DNA of 25,843 nt, from the NCBI GenBank assembly GCA_910588695.1, contig CAJUOV010000019.1:1-25843 (forward strand), given 5' to 3'. This document shows, piece after piece, positions 1 to 7,340 of this stretch. The notes under the pieces are model-generated. The model was not told the DNA's origin and made no database searches. It worked only from the letters and a program-made list of their open reading frames with translations. Origin of the DNA: an uncultured Christensenellaceae bacterium (GTDB lineage: Bacteria; Bacillota; Clostridia; Christensenellales; Borkfalkiaceae). The stretch's first letter is position 1. Every line of letters starts with the position of its first letter. Made by a program: the position numbers and the translations under genes.

Positions 1-52
1 CTCTTACGCCGATGGTACTGCGCTTCCCGCGGGAGAGTAGGTAGTTGCCGCC
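1..52 (+). rRNA. rrf: 5S ribosomal RNA, 3' end (partial)
   Basis: The window opens inside a 5S rRNA. The stretch GATGGTACTGCG followed by GGGAGAGTAGGTAGTTGCCG is the conserved 3' half of bacterial 5S rRNA (helices IV/V and the strand closing helix I). The 5' half lies outside the window, so a 16S-23S-5S operon presumably lies to the left. The exact 3' end is uncertain by a few bases. Confidence 0.93.
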
Positions 53-62
53 TTTCAGACAA

Positions 63-94
63 AATAACGGATTGCTTAATCGCAATCCGTTATT
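63..94 (+). terminator. Hairpin downstream of 5S rRNA
   Basis: A perfect 13-bp stem (AATAACGGATTGC, 63-75, with GCAATCCGTTATT, 82-94) closes a 6-nt loop just after the 5S gene. It is probably the rRNA operon terminator or a processing stem. There is no T-run after it on the plus strand, so termination may be incomplete and may allow read-through into the acetyltransferase genes. Confidence 0.6.
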
Positions 95-114
95 GCTATA
101 TGGTGCGGGGAAAA

Positions 115-531
115 ATGAAGCAAAACAGTAATATTTATTTTTGCGAAGATAAAAACTTTTCGCCTGAGCATTTGGAACGGTTATTTTCGTCTGTCGGTTG
201 GCTGGCGGGCAGGGAACCGGAACGGCTCTCCCGCGCCGTAGCGGGATATAAAACAGTTATATCGGCATGGGACGACGATGCGCTTGTCGGACTGATCGCG
301 GCAATGGACGACGGAGAAATGACGGCATACGTTCATTACTTGCTTGTCGATTCTTTTTACCGCAATCGGGGAATCGGGGGAGAATTGGTACGCCGATTGC
401 AAGAAAAGTATATTAATTATTCCATGATTGTATTGCACGCGGAAGAGGAAGCGAAAGAATTTTACCGCGCCAACGGGTTTTATGAAATGAAAAACATCCT
501 CTGCATGGGATTTATAACGAAACACGATTAA
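115..531 (+). CDS. GNAT family N-acetyltransferase
   Basis: A single-domain GNAT protein of 138 aa that would transfer an acetyl group from acetyl-CoA to an unknown amine. Motif A is clear: the strand HYLLVD followed by R83-N84-R85-G86-I87-G88, the pyrophosphate-binding loop. The C-terminal segment KEFYRANGFYEM fits motif B. The ATG at 115 is preferred because GCGGGG lies 4 nt upstream; an in-frame ATG at 100 sits against the rRNA hairpin with no ribosome site. Its stop codon overlaps the AGGAG site of the next gene, so the two are probably cotranscribed. No promoter is obvious between the 5S hairpin and this gene. The substrate cannot be told from sequence. Confidence 0.88.
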   Translation: MKQNSNIYFCEDKNFSPEHLERLFSSVGWLAGREPERLSRAVAGYKTVISAWDDDALVGLIAAMDDGEMTAYVHYLLVDSFYRNRGIGGELVRRLQEKYINYSMIVLHAEEEAKEFYRANGFYEMKNILCMGFITKHD

Positions 532-541
532 GGAGATAAAT

Positions 542-1159
542 ATGAGCGAAACAGCAAAAATGCTCGCCGGAAAAATTTACGATACAAGCGATCGGGAACT
601 GATAAAAAGCCGTGCGCGCGCGCATTCTTTGAGTCGGCAGTACAACGAGACCGACGAAACGGAAGAGAAAAAACGCAAGCGGATTTTAGACGAACTCATG
701 CCGAACCGCGGGGAGGGAGCGTATTTGCAGGGACCCGTTTATTTCGATTACGGACTTTATATCAAGACGGGCAAGAATTTTTATGCGAATTTCAATCTGA
801 CCGTTCTCGACTGCTGTCCCGTTACAATCGGGGACGATGTTCTGATCGGACCCAACTGTTCGCTTGTGACGCCCGTTCATCCTTTGCGCTATGAGGACCG
901 GAATATCCGTTTTAAGGAGGACGGCACCCCGTTTGATTACGAATATGCGAAGCCGATCGTAATCGGAAACAACTGCTGGCTTGCGTCGAATGTAACGGTG
1001 TGCGGCGGCGTGACGATCGGCAACGGCTGCGTGATCGGCGCGGGAAGCGTTGTGACGCGCGATATTCCCGACGATTGCTTTGCGGCGGGCAATCCCTGCA
1101 AGGTGATCCGCAAAATTACGGAAAACGACGCGATCGAACTCAAAAAAGAATTATTTTGA
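542..1159 (+). CDS. Maltose/galactoside-type O-acetyltransferase (left-handed beta-helix)
   Basis: A 205-aa member of the LacA/Maa/NodL family, which acetylates sugar hydroxyls using acetyl-CoA. Residues 1-60 form the usual N-terminal helical 'mac' domain (KMLAGKIYD). From about residue 60 come hexapeptide repeats (VTIGDDVLIGPN, PIVIGNNCWLASNVTVCGG, VTIGNGCVIGAGSVV). His113 in TPVHPL matches the catalytic histidine of Maa/LacA, and the C-terminal AAGNPCKVIRKI is typical. The length matches the family. The start has AGGAG at 531-535 with a 6-nt spacer. The sugar acceptor is unknown, so maa or lacA is not assigned. Confidence 0.93.
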   Translation: MSETAKMLAGKIYDTSDRELIKSRARAHSLSRQYNETDETEEKKRKRILDELMPNRGEGAYLQGPVYFDYGLYIKTGKNFYANFNLTVLDCCPVTIGDDVLIGPNCSLVTPVHPLRYEDRNIRFKEDGTPFDYEYAKPIVIGNNCWLASNVTVCGGVTIGNGCVIGAGSVVTRDIPDDCFAAGNPCKVIRKITENDAIELKKELF

Positions 1160-1259
1160 AGTAAATTTGTCTGCGTATACGGAGTCGGTAAAAATATAAC
1201 CGACGGTTTAATAAACAAAAGCGGTCGGAACATGCGGATTTGTTACGGAGGAGACGAAG

Positions 1260-2054
1260 ATGTACCGTCATCATCAGGAAAGTATCGAGAAACTCAAAGA
1301 ATATTTCCGCGATAAGGAAGGCGTGGTTGCAATCGTTCTGGACGGGTCGATCGTCAAGGACAACGCCCGTCCGGATTCCGACATTGATGCGATTATTGTT
1401 GTGACCGAAGAGAAATACGAAGCATTTGTGGCGGAAAACCGCCTTGCGGAAGTGATTGCAGGGCATTGCACCTACGAGGGCGGGTATTTCGATATTAAAT
1501 ACAAGACGAAGCGCATTTTGGAGCGCGCTGCGGATTTCGCAAGCGAGCCGACGAGAAATGCGTTCGTCAAAGCGCGGGTGATCTATTCTACGGACGGGGA
1601 AATTCAGTCGCTCGTCGATCGGATCGCCGCCTACCCCGAGGCGGAGAGAGACGAAAAGATCAAATGTTTTAACGCGAATTTGCAATTAAACCGCGGGTAT
1701 TTTTTAGGGTGCGTCAAGGAAGAAAACGCTTACATGCGCGCGCATCTGGCGCAGGAAATTGTGTACAGCGTATATCGTTTGATATTGGCAGAGAACAGAG
1801 AGCTGTTCCCCTGTAACCGTCGTCTGGAAGAAACGATTCAAAAATGCAAACAACGTCCCGAAAATATATTAGAGTTGGGTGCAAAATTTCTTAAAAGTAT
1901 TTCCGCCGATGACTGCGAGAAATTCGTTAGAGCGTTTTGGGAGCAGAGCGAGCTTCCCTTAACGGAAGACGTGAACGAAAACTGTTCGCAGTATGTAAAG
2001 TACTACGAAGATTGGTGGTTGGATGAGAATTCGCCTTTTCCGAACGAGTGGTGA
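1260..2054 (+). CDS. Nucleotidyltransferase-fold protein (aminoglycoside-nucleotidyltransferase-like)
   Basis: A 264-aa protein with an N-terminal polymerase-beta-like nucleotidyltransferase domain. The signature is intact: G29-S30, then D41-x-D43 (PDSDIDAII), and a likely third carboxylate at D78 (GGYFDIKY). The C-terminal half (about 110-264) is helical, as in ANT-type enzymes and stand-alone minimal nucleotidyltransferases. It could adenylylate a small molecule or a protein; nothing shows that it confers drug resistance. The start has GGAGGAG (1247-1253) with a 6-nt spacer. It lies 100 nt after the O-acetyltransferase, with no strong promoter seen in the gap, and is followed by a GC-rich terminator. 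Confidence 0.82.
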   Translation: MYRHHQESIEKLKEYFRDKEGVVAIVLDGSIVKDNARPDSDIDAIIVVTEEKYEAFVAENRLAEVIAGHCTYEGGYFDIKYKTKRILERAADFASEPTRNAFVKARVIYSTDGEIQSLVDRIAAYPEAERDEKIKCFNANLQLNRGYFLGCVKEENAYMRAHLAQEIVYSVYRLILAENRELFPCNRRLEETIQKCKQRPENILELGAKFLKSISADDCEKFVRAFWEQSELPLTEDVNENCSQYVKYYEDWWLDENSPFPNEW

Positions 2055-2083
2055 AATCGGAATTGCGATTCGCTATAAAGTTT

Positions 2084-2110
2084 GCCCGCGCCGAAAGGCG
2101 CGGGCAATTT
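2084..2110. terminator. Intrinsic terminator after the nucleotidyltransferase gene
   Basis: Nine-bp GC-rich stem GCCCGCGCC (2084-2092) / GGCGCGGGC (2097-2105) with a GAAA tetraloop, followed by AATTT. The T-tail is short. It sits between a plus-strand gene and the 3' end of a minus-strand ORF and may serve both. Confidence 0.7.
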
Positions 2111-2127
2111 ATGAATGACGAATCCGA

Positions 2128-2376
2128 TTATTTATTCTTATCGATTCGCTTGGATATGCTCTCGTGCCGTTCGTAGAGCGCGCTCAGTGCGTTGCGGCTC
2201 GCTTTTGCCTCCTCCCGAGGGGGTTCTTTTCCCTGAAAGTCGGGCGGCAAAAAGGACTTATCGTCCGCCGAAACGCGGGTTTCGGGCGCCGCAGACTGTT
2301 TTTTCTCGTCGTTCTGCGTTTCGGACGCAATTTGCGACAGCGTATCCAATAGTTCAAAAATTCCGAATTTGTCCAC
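2128..2376 (-). CDS. Small hydrophilic hypothetical protein (82 aa, GTG start)
   Basis: Not recognised. The reading frame is 82 aa, starts DKFGIFELLDTLSQIA after the initiator, and continues as a charged, low-hydrophobicity chain (PETRVSADD, GKEPPREEAKASR) ending in SKRIDKNK. The GTG at 2376 is chosen because GGGAG lies 6 nt upstream; a longer TTG-initiated frame to 2406 has no ribosome site. The short amphipathic N-terminus plus disordered, charged remainder suggests a small adaptor or regulatory peptide, but no function is assigned. It is convergent with the nucleotidyltransferase gene and divergent from the lipoprotein gene. It could still be a chance ORF; the codon-like composition and ribosome site make it more likely real than not. 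Confidence 0.55.
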   Translation of the reverse strand: MDKFGIFELLDTLSQIASETQNDEKKQSAAPETRVSADDKSFLPPDFQGKEPPREEAKASRNALSALYERHESISKRIDKNK

Positions 2377-2435
2377 GGAGTTCTCCCAAAATAAAAATTT
2401 TTCCAAAGAAAAAGTTTGCGGCTCTGTGTTTTTGA

Positions 2436-2464
2436 TTGCAAAAAGCCTTAGTTTAGTATATAAT
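2436..2464 (+). promoter_or_regulatory. SigA-type promoter for the surface lipoprotein gene
   Basis: TTGCAA (2436-2441), a 17-bp spacer, and a perfect TATAAT (2459-2464), located 44 bp before the lipoprotein start. Confidence 0.7.
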
Positions 2465-2508
2465 AAAACCTGTATCGTTAGAACTTTATTTTCTCAATGA
2501 GGATATTC

Positions 2509-4842
2509 ATGCGTAAACTGTACAAAAACATTATGATCTGTGCTGCCGCGGCGGTGCTTGCGGCGGGCAGTATGGCGTTCGCGGCGTGCGAACAGCCGTT
2601 CACGCCGCTTGCGGGCGACGATTATAAGTCTGCCGAAGCTGCGATCGACAACGGCGGATTTGCCGTGGAATACGGCAAATACGTCTATTTCATCAACGGC
2701 GCGGCGACCAACGAGGCGGACAACACGTTCGGTTCGCCCGTAAAAGGTTCGCTTATGCGGATTGCCAAGACCGATCTCCAAAACAAGACGGGGGAAGCGC
2801 AGATTGTGGTTCCTTCTCTGATGGTCTCCGCAGACTATTCGGCGGGTTTCTTCATTTATAACGACCGCGTCTATTACGCGACGCCCAACAACGTGAAGAA
2901 TATGTCGGGTAAGATTGAGAACGATTGGTTGGATTTCAAGAGCGCGAGCCTTAACGGCAGCGATGTGCGCGATTATTTCCGTCTTTCCGATAATGCGACG
3001 GTGTTCCGCTATGTGCAGACCGAGAAAGACGGACCCGTGTATCTCCTTTACAACGGCAAAAAGCCGAACGATAACGACGGCGCGACGGGGATACAGTCTT
3101 ACAATACCGAAACCAATACCTGTACGACGATCGCGGAGGGCGCGTCCGCATACGTCTTCAACAGTACGGACAAGACCGACCCCTATGTATATTATACGAT
3201 GGCGGTCAAGGATATGGCGGACAGCGCGTCGCCTATCTCGCTCGAATACAACCAAATTTACCGTGCGCGCGCAGACGTGACGGAATCGCCCTATACCTAC
3301 GTGTGGGATCAGGATTACCTCGACGAGCACGACGGCGTTGCGCCCTATCTGAATCTCGGCACGATTGTTCTGGACGGAGTGGGCAAGCCCACGGAAGACA
3401 GCGCGGTGACGCAGTTCACGCACGACTACAAAGACGCGTCCGGCAACGTGCTTGCGGAACCCATTGCTCCCGTAGGATATTCCTATACGCTGCAATCGTA
3501 TGCGAATTCTTCCACGGCGGATGAAAACTATAAGGGAATTTATTTCACGCGCAAAGACTTGACGTCGGCGGGCGAGTCGGACGGAAGCGGCTCCGCGCTC
3601 TTTTACCTGTCTGCGAAAGACGTAGACGAGGAAGGCTGGAACTCGATTTCCGGCAATAAAGAGAAAAACGGATATACCGACGGCAAACTCGAAATCGTTG
3701 CGAAGTCCACCGAGACGGCGAACGCTTCAAAAGACGCGATCTTCTATATCGACGGCGACGGTCATCATTATATCTATGTGAAAGACGCGAATATGATCCG
3801 CGCGGACGTGGACGCGGACGGAAACGTTGCGGAGACGGAGATCTGGTACGACGCGAACGGAGCGAAACTCGTTCGTCTCGACAACCGCGCGACGGCGAGC
3901 GAACCTTATAACTACGTTTGGTTTTCCCGCACGAACGGAAGCGGAATGAGCGTGGAGCGCGCGGTCTATAACGGCACAAAAGAAAATTACGAACAGCTCG
4001 GCTTCGGCGACAGAGACAATGCGCCCTATAAAGCGCTGAAAGTTCTGAATTTGCAGCATAAGAGCAGCTGGTATCCGTTTGAGACGATTTCGGATATGAT
4101 CTTGTTCGCAGACGCGGAATCGGTCGGCTCTACATCTTACGACTATATCGGCGCAGTTTCTTTGACCGATCAAAACGGCAAATACCTCAACAATCAAGAA
4201 TTCGAGGAGCAGGTCAACGATAAGTGGGATTCCCTGATGGATTCCGACAAAAAAGTCGGATATTTTGCAAAACTTTCAGACGACGGAAAGAGCAATCTCT
4301 CGAATGCGTTGAGTTACTATTTCAGAACGGGTAAGACGGATGCGTTCTATTCCAACATCAAAGATGCGGTGGATCTGGGCAAAAAAGAGACCTATCTTTA
4401 CACCGAAGAGGAACAAGTCGCGTTCAAGAACTTTACCGATTACAAGAACGAGAGCGCGGATAGCGATACCAAGGATAAATTTCTCGACGGAGATGCTTCT
4501 TACCGGACGCGCAGCTATTTCATCGCTTCCATCGGAAAGTTCGACGAAGACGATCAAGAGGCGATGGACGAATACTGGAAGAGCTATCTCAAAAATTACA
4601 CCGTAGCGGAAGAAGACGCGGGGCTTGAAGATTGGGAACTCGCGCTGGCGATCGGAATGCCGCTGCTGGCGGCAGCGGTTGCGGCAATTGTGTTTGCGGT
4701 CGTGTATACGAACAAAAAGAATAAGACTGCCGCGCAGGATCGCCCCGAACGCATGCGCGTCGATACGGCGGTGGACGAGGATATAGACGTATACGGAAAC
4801 GGCGAAGAGACCGAAAAATCAGACGATTCGAACGAAGAATAA
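2509..4842 (+). CDS. Large extracytoplasmic lipoprotein with a C-terminal transmembrane helix
   Basis: 777 aa. Residues 1-27 look like a lipoprotein signal: Lys/Arg N-terminus, hydrophobic Ala-rich core, then AFAAC with Cys27 as the lipidation site (the lipobox is weak at position -3). The long exposed region (about 28-700) is rich in Asp, Gly, Asn and aromatic residues, with recurring short motifs such as KYVYFING, DRVYYAT and GPVYLLYN that resemble beta-propeller repeats of the DUF5050 kind. Near the C-terminus comes one membrane helix (MPLLAAAVAAIVFAVVYT) followed by KKNK and a charged cytoplasmic tail (DDSNEE). The ATG at 2509 is preferred over 2497 because GAGG ends 6 nt before it. It has its own promoter and terminator. 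Function unknown; a sensing or wall-associated role is only inference. Confidence 0.8.
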   Translation: MRKLYKNIMICAAAAVLAAGSMAFAACEQPFTPLAGDDYKSAEAAIDNGGFAVEYGKYVYFINGAATNEADNTFGSPVKGSLMRIAKTDLQNKTGEAQIVVPSLMVSADYSAGFFIYNDRVYYATPNNVKNMSGKIENDWLDFKSASLNGSDVRDYFRLSDNATVFRYVQTEKDGPVYLLYNGKKPNDNDGATGIQSYNTETNTCTTIAEGASAYVFNSTDKTDPYVYYTMAVKDMADSASPISLEYNQIYRARADVTESPYTYVWDQDYLDEHDGVAPYLNLGTIVLDGVGKPTEDSAVTQFTHDYKDASGNVLAEPIAPVGYSYTLQSYANSSTADENYKGIYFTRKDLTSAGESDGSGSALFYLSAKDVDEEGWNSISGNKEKNGYTDGKLEIVAKSTETANASKDAIFYIDGDGHHYIYVKDANMIRADVDADGNVAETEIWYDANGAKLVRLDNRATASEPYNYVWFSRTNGSGMSVERAVYNGTKENYEQLGFGDRDNAPYKALKVLNLQHKSSWYPFETISDMILFADAESVGSTSYDYIGAVSLTDQNGKYLNNQEFEEQVNDKWDSLMDSDKKVGYFAKLSDDGKSNLSNALSYYFRTGKTDAFYSNIKDAVDLGKKETYLYTEEEQVAFKNFTDYKNESADSDTKDKFLDGDASYRTRSYFIASIGKFDEDDQEAMDEYWKSYLKNYTVAEEDAGLEDWELALAIGMPLLAAAVAAIVFAVVYTNKKNKTAAQDRPERMRVDTAVDEDIDVYGNGEETEKSDDSNEE

Positions 4843-4855
4843 AGGTAAAATATGG

Positions 4856-4880
4856 AAAACCGCCCCTTTGGGCGGTTTTT
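4856..4880 (+). terminator. Intrinsic terminator after the lipoprotein gene
   Basis: AAAACCGCCC (4856-4865) pairs with GGGCGGTTTT (4870-4879) around a 4-nt loop and continues into a T-run. Classic Rho-independent shape. Confidence 0.9.
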
Positions 4881-4926
4881 CCCATTAAAAAACAACAAAA
4901 AATTTCAAAAAACCGACTAAAAACAG

Positions 4927-4955
4927 TTTACAAAAAAAATAATAACTAATATAAT
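4927..4955 (+). promoter_or_regulatory. SigA-type promoter for the zinc-ribbon gene
   Basis: TTTACA (4927-4932), a 17-bp spacer, and a perfect TATAAT (4950-4955), 53 bp upstream of the zinc-ribbon start at 5009. The spacer is A-rich. Confidence 0.78.
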
Positions 4956-5008
4956 TTATTAGCTTTATTTTCGGATGAATGCTCCGAGATAGGTGAGGAG
5001 GGAATAAC

Positions 5009-5506
5009 ATGGTGCGGTATATCAAATGTCCGCGTTGCGAACTGAATTATATCGACGGAGAAAAACAATCGTATTGCGACGTCTGCTTAAAAGAAATGAA
5101 GGGGCTCAGAACGGACGCGGACGAACTCGAAGAGGACGAAGAGGAAGAGCTTGCCACAGAACTCTGCCCCATCTGCGGAGAGAATATGATGCACGTCGGC
5201 GAGAAGATGTGCGAAGAGTGCCGCAAGAAAGCGGAGCTCGAAGAGGAAGAGCCCGATCCCGAAGAGGACGACGAGTGGAGAAATTATCTCGACGACGATG
5301 AGGACGAGGATCTGGGCGCGGAAATCGGCGAGATCGACGCATCGCTCGAAGAGGAATTCGCGGAGGACGCCGAGGAACTCGAAGAGGAGGAGTTCGAGCC
5401 CGAGGAAGAAGAGGACCTCGAATATGTCACGGGCGATGAGATCTATACGCTTGCGGGCGACGACGATGACGACGATGAAGACAAACAGGACGACGATGAT
5501 TTCTGA
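5009..5506 (+). CDS. Zinc-ribbon protein with a long acidic tail
   Basis: 165 aa, not recognised as a named family. Two four-cysteine clusters are visible: C7-x2-C10 with C23-x2-C26, and C53-x2-C56 with C68-x2-C71, each fitting a small zinc ribbon. From about residue 75 to the end the chain is dominated by Glu and Asp and ends in long runs of Asp with Lys/Gln interruptions; another acidic segment (about 36-47) links the two ribbons. The start has AGGAGG (4996-5001) with a 7-nt spacer, one of the strongest ribosome sites here. It precedes a ComF-family gene that also has two cysteine clusters. A nucleic-acid-mimicking or RNA-polymerase-associated role is conceivable but unproven. Confidence 0.82.
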   Translation: MVRYIKCPRCELNYIDGEKQSYCDVCLKEMKGLRTDADELEEDEEEELATELCPICGENMMHVGEKMCEECRKKAELEEEEPDPEEDDEWRNYLDDDEDEDLGAEIGEIDASLEEEFAEDAEELEEEEFEPEEEEDLEYVTGDEIYTLAGDDDDDDEDKQDDDDF

Positions 5507-5515
5507 TCAAGGGAG

Positions 5516-5541
5516 ACGGCGGGCATAGCCCCGCCGTTTTT
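5516..5541 (+). terminator. Terminator-like hairpin between the zinc-ribbon and comF-like genes
   Basis: ACGGCGGG (5516-5523) pairs with CCCGCCGT (5530-5537) around a 6-nt loop and is followed by T's to 5541. It ends only 12 nt before the next start codon, so it may be a partial terminator or an intercistronic control element. Confidence 0.78.
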
Positions 5542-5553
5542 GAAATACGGCAG

Positions 5554-6288
5554 ATGAAACTTTTCAAATCGGTCGCGGAGGCGATTTCCCGTTACGACGA
5601 CGCGCACAATTTTACCTGCGACAACTGCGGCAGAGAAGTGTTTGACGGCAGACGGCTGTGCGAAGCGTGCAGACAGACGTTGCCCTATAACGATAAAGAA
5701 GTGTGCCCGCTCTGCGGGCGGCGGGTCAGGGAAAGCGGGATCTGCATGGAGTGCAAAGAAAAGCCGCTGTCCGTCGATAAGGCGCGCTCGCTCTGGATTC
5801 ACGAGGGCGACGCGGCAAAGCTCGTGCGTTTATTCAAAACGGGCAGCAAGTATCTGTTCAGAATGTTTGCGGAAGAGACGGCGCCATTCGCGGAAAGGGA
5901 GTTTGCGGAGGCGGATTCGATCGTATTTGTTCCCATGACGGAAAAAGACCGAAAGAAACGAGGGTATAACCAATCTTATCTTTTGGCAAAAAGGTTGGCG
6001 GAGAAAACAGGCAAAAATCTTTTGGACGTGCTCGAAAAGCGCCGCGATACCGTCGATCAGAGAGAGCTGACCCGTCGGGAACGGGAAGAAAATATGAAAG
6101 GCGCGTTTGCCGTGACCGACAGAGCGGCGGTCTGCGGCAGAAGAATTTTGATCGCAGACGATACGCTTACGACGGGCGCCACCGTTGACGCGATCGCCCT
6201 CGCGCTGAAAAATGCGGGCGCGGAGCGGGTTTTTGCCGTTACGGCGACGAGCGTAGAAAAGAAACATCCATACGGGATCAAAAACTGA
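5554..6288 (+). CDS. ComF family protein (phosphoribosyltransferase fold)
   Basis: 244 aa. The N-terminus carries eight cysteines in two ribbon-like sets (C22/C25/C36/C39 and C51/C54/C64/C67). The C-terminal half is a type I phosphoribosyltransferase domain with the PRPP-binding loop ILIADDTLTTGAT, and the RGYNQSYLLAKRLA segment is typical of ComF/GntX proteins. In Bacillus, ComFC is needed for DNA uptake during competence; elsewhere the family's role is less clear. No comFA helicase gene is next to it. No Shine-Dalgarno is evident before the ATG, and a terminator-like hairpin precedes it by 12 nt, so expression may depend on read-through from the zinc-ribbon gene. A strong terminator follows. 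Confidence 0.9.
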   Translation: MKLFKSVAEAISRYDDAHNFTCDNCGREVFDGRRLCEACRQTLPYNDKEVCPLCGRRVRESGICMECKEKPLSVDKARSLWIHEGDAAKLVRLFKTGSKYLFRMFAEETAPFAEREFAEADSIVFVPMTEKDRKKRGYNQSYLLAKRLAEKTGKNLLDVLEKRRDTVDQRELTRREREENMKGAFAVTDRAAVCGRRILIADDTLTTGATVDAIALALKNAGAERVFAVTATSVEKKHPYGIKN

Positions 6289-6299
6289 GTCAGGTATTT

Positions 6300-6327
6300 A
6301 CCGCGCTTGGGTCGGCGCGGTTTTTTT
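6300..6327 (+). terminator. Intrinsic terminator after the comF-like gene
   Basis: CCGCGC (6301-6306) pairs with GCGCGG (6315-6320), A6300 with T6321, followed by seven T's. Confidence 0.85.
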
Positions 6328-6485
6328 GTGTTATTTCCGTGAGAAGAAACGCATATCGGGGAAAGTTTGTTCATACGCTAAAATCGGAGAAAGTGACGGG
6401 CTCCCCGCGGGGAACAAAATACCGAACTGCGAGAGAATAGCGAAAAATGGTTTTCGACAATTTCTGTTACGGTTCGTCAATACCC

Positions 6486-6515
6486 GTCACATTTTTCCGA
6501 CAAAAAAATGATAAT
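6486..6515 (+). promoter_or_regulatory. Possible promoter for the deacetylase gene
   Basis: GTCACA (6486-6491), an 18-bp spacer and GATAAT (6510-6515). The -10-like box lies only 2 bp before an ATG at 6518 and 14 bp before a second in-frame ATG at 6530, so transcription from it would give almost no leader. A sporulation sigma factor promoter is an alternative reading. The gap from 6328 holds no convincing gene. Confidence 0.4.
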
Positions 6516-6529
6516 ATATGGGTGTTGCG

Positions 6530-7300
6530 ATGCGGTTTATTACGTTTCGACTAAAATCTGCACTTCTTGCGTTTTCTCTTGTATTTCTGCTCGTGACGGG
6601 GATTCTGACCGCGAACGCCGCGGGCGCCGCGGAAGCGTATTGGACGGGCAAACGGGCGCTGCCGATCTACTGCGTGGGGCGTGAAGACAATAAAATTGCA
6701 ATTTCATTCGATTGCGCATGGGGCGTAGACTCGACCGACGAAATTTTGAAGCACCTTGCCGAAAAGAAGGTGCGGGCTACTTTTTTTACGGTGCAGTTCT
6801 GGGCGGAGAAATACCCCGAGTACCTTAAAAAAGTGGACGAGGCGGGGCATGAAGTAGGCACGCACAGCGCGACGCATTCCTATATGAGCAAGCTCAGCGA
6901 AAGCGAGATCAAGGCGGAGTTCGAAAGTTCGTGCAAGGCGATCGAAACGGTCACGGGAAAACCCGTTTCCCTCTTCCGTCCGCCATACGGCGATTACGAC
7001 GATCTTCTGATCGACACCTCGAACGCCGCGGGACTGTATCCCATTCAGTGGGACGTGGATTCTCTCGATTGGAAGGATCTGTCCGCTTCGGACATTGCGG
7101 AGAGGATCGTATCGCGGACGAAGAGCGGTTCGATTATACTCTGTCACAATAACGGACTGCATACTGCGGAAGCGCTTCCCATCGTCATCGATAAACTGCG
7201 GGCGAAGGGGTTCGAATTCGTGCCGATCGGCGAGCTGATCTATAAAGAAAATTACACGATCGATTCTACGGGCAAGCAAATTGCGAAAGGTACGCTGTAA
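6530..7300 (+). CDS. Polysaccharide deacetylase, PdaB-like
   Basis: About 256 aa: an N-terminal signal/anchor helix (SALLAFSLVFLLVTGILTA) followed by a NodB-homology domain acting outside the membrane. Motifs with numbering from the ATG at 6530: SFDCAWG (Asp61, catalytic-base position), HSATH (His112 and His116, metal ligands), RPPYGDYDD, WDVDSLDW and ILCHNNG. Having one Asp and then C-A-W-G instead of the usual DDG is the pattern seen in PdaB-type sporulation proteins, which act on spore cortex or glycan. The start is uncertain (6518 or 6530; neither has a good ribosome site). The next gene follows after 40 nt without a terminator, so the two may be cotranscribed. Confidence 0.87.
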   Translation: MRFITFRLKSALLAFSLVFLLVTGILTANAAGAAEAYWTGKRALPIYCVGREDNKIAISFDCAWGVDSTDEILKHLAEKKVRATFFTVQFWAEKYPEYLKKVDEAGHEVGTHSATHSYMSKLSESEIKAEFESSCKAIETVTGKPVSLFRPPYGDYDDLLIDTSNAAGLYPIQWDVDSLDWKDLSASDIAERIVSRTKSGSIILCHNNGLHTAEALPIVIDKLRAKGFEFVPIGELIYKENYTIDSTGKQIAKGTL

Positions 7301-7340
7301 GCGGAAAAACCGATATTAAGAAAAACCTTTGGAGGTAGTT

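Noticed and set aside
1184..1204. GTCGGT/ACCGAC inverted repeat between the O-acetyltransferase and nucleotidyltransferase genes
   Set aside because: Six-bp stem with a 9-nt loop and no T-run; not convincing as a terminator or operator.
2494..3495. A 333-codon minus-strand frame opposite the lipoprotein gene
   Set aside because: Covers the lipoprotein's own start and has Val/Arg/His-rich shadow composition.
5090..5480. Repeated GAAGAG/GACGAC units as a DNA tandem repeat
   Set aside because: These are simply Glu/Asp codons of the acidic tail; the order is irregular and no unit repeats exactly in tandem.
6326..6511. A 61-codon frame in the gap between the comF-like and deacetylase genes
   Set aside because: Starts within the terminator T-run, has no ribosome site and no sensible composition; treated as non-coding.
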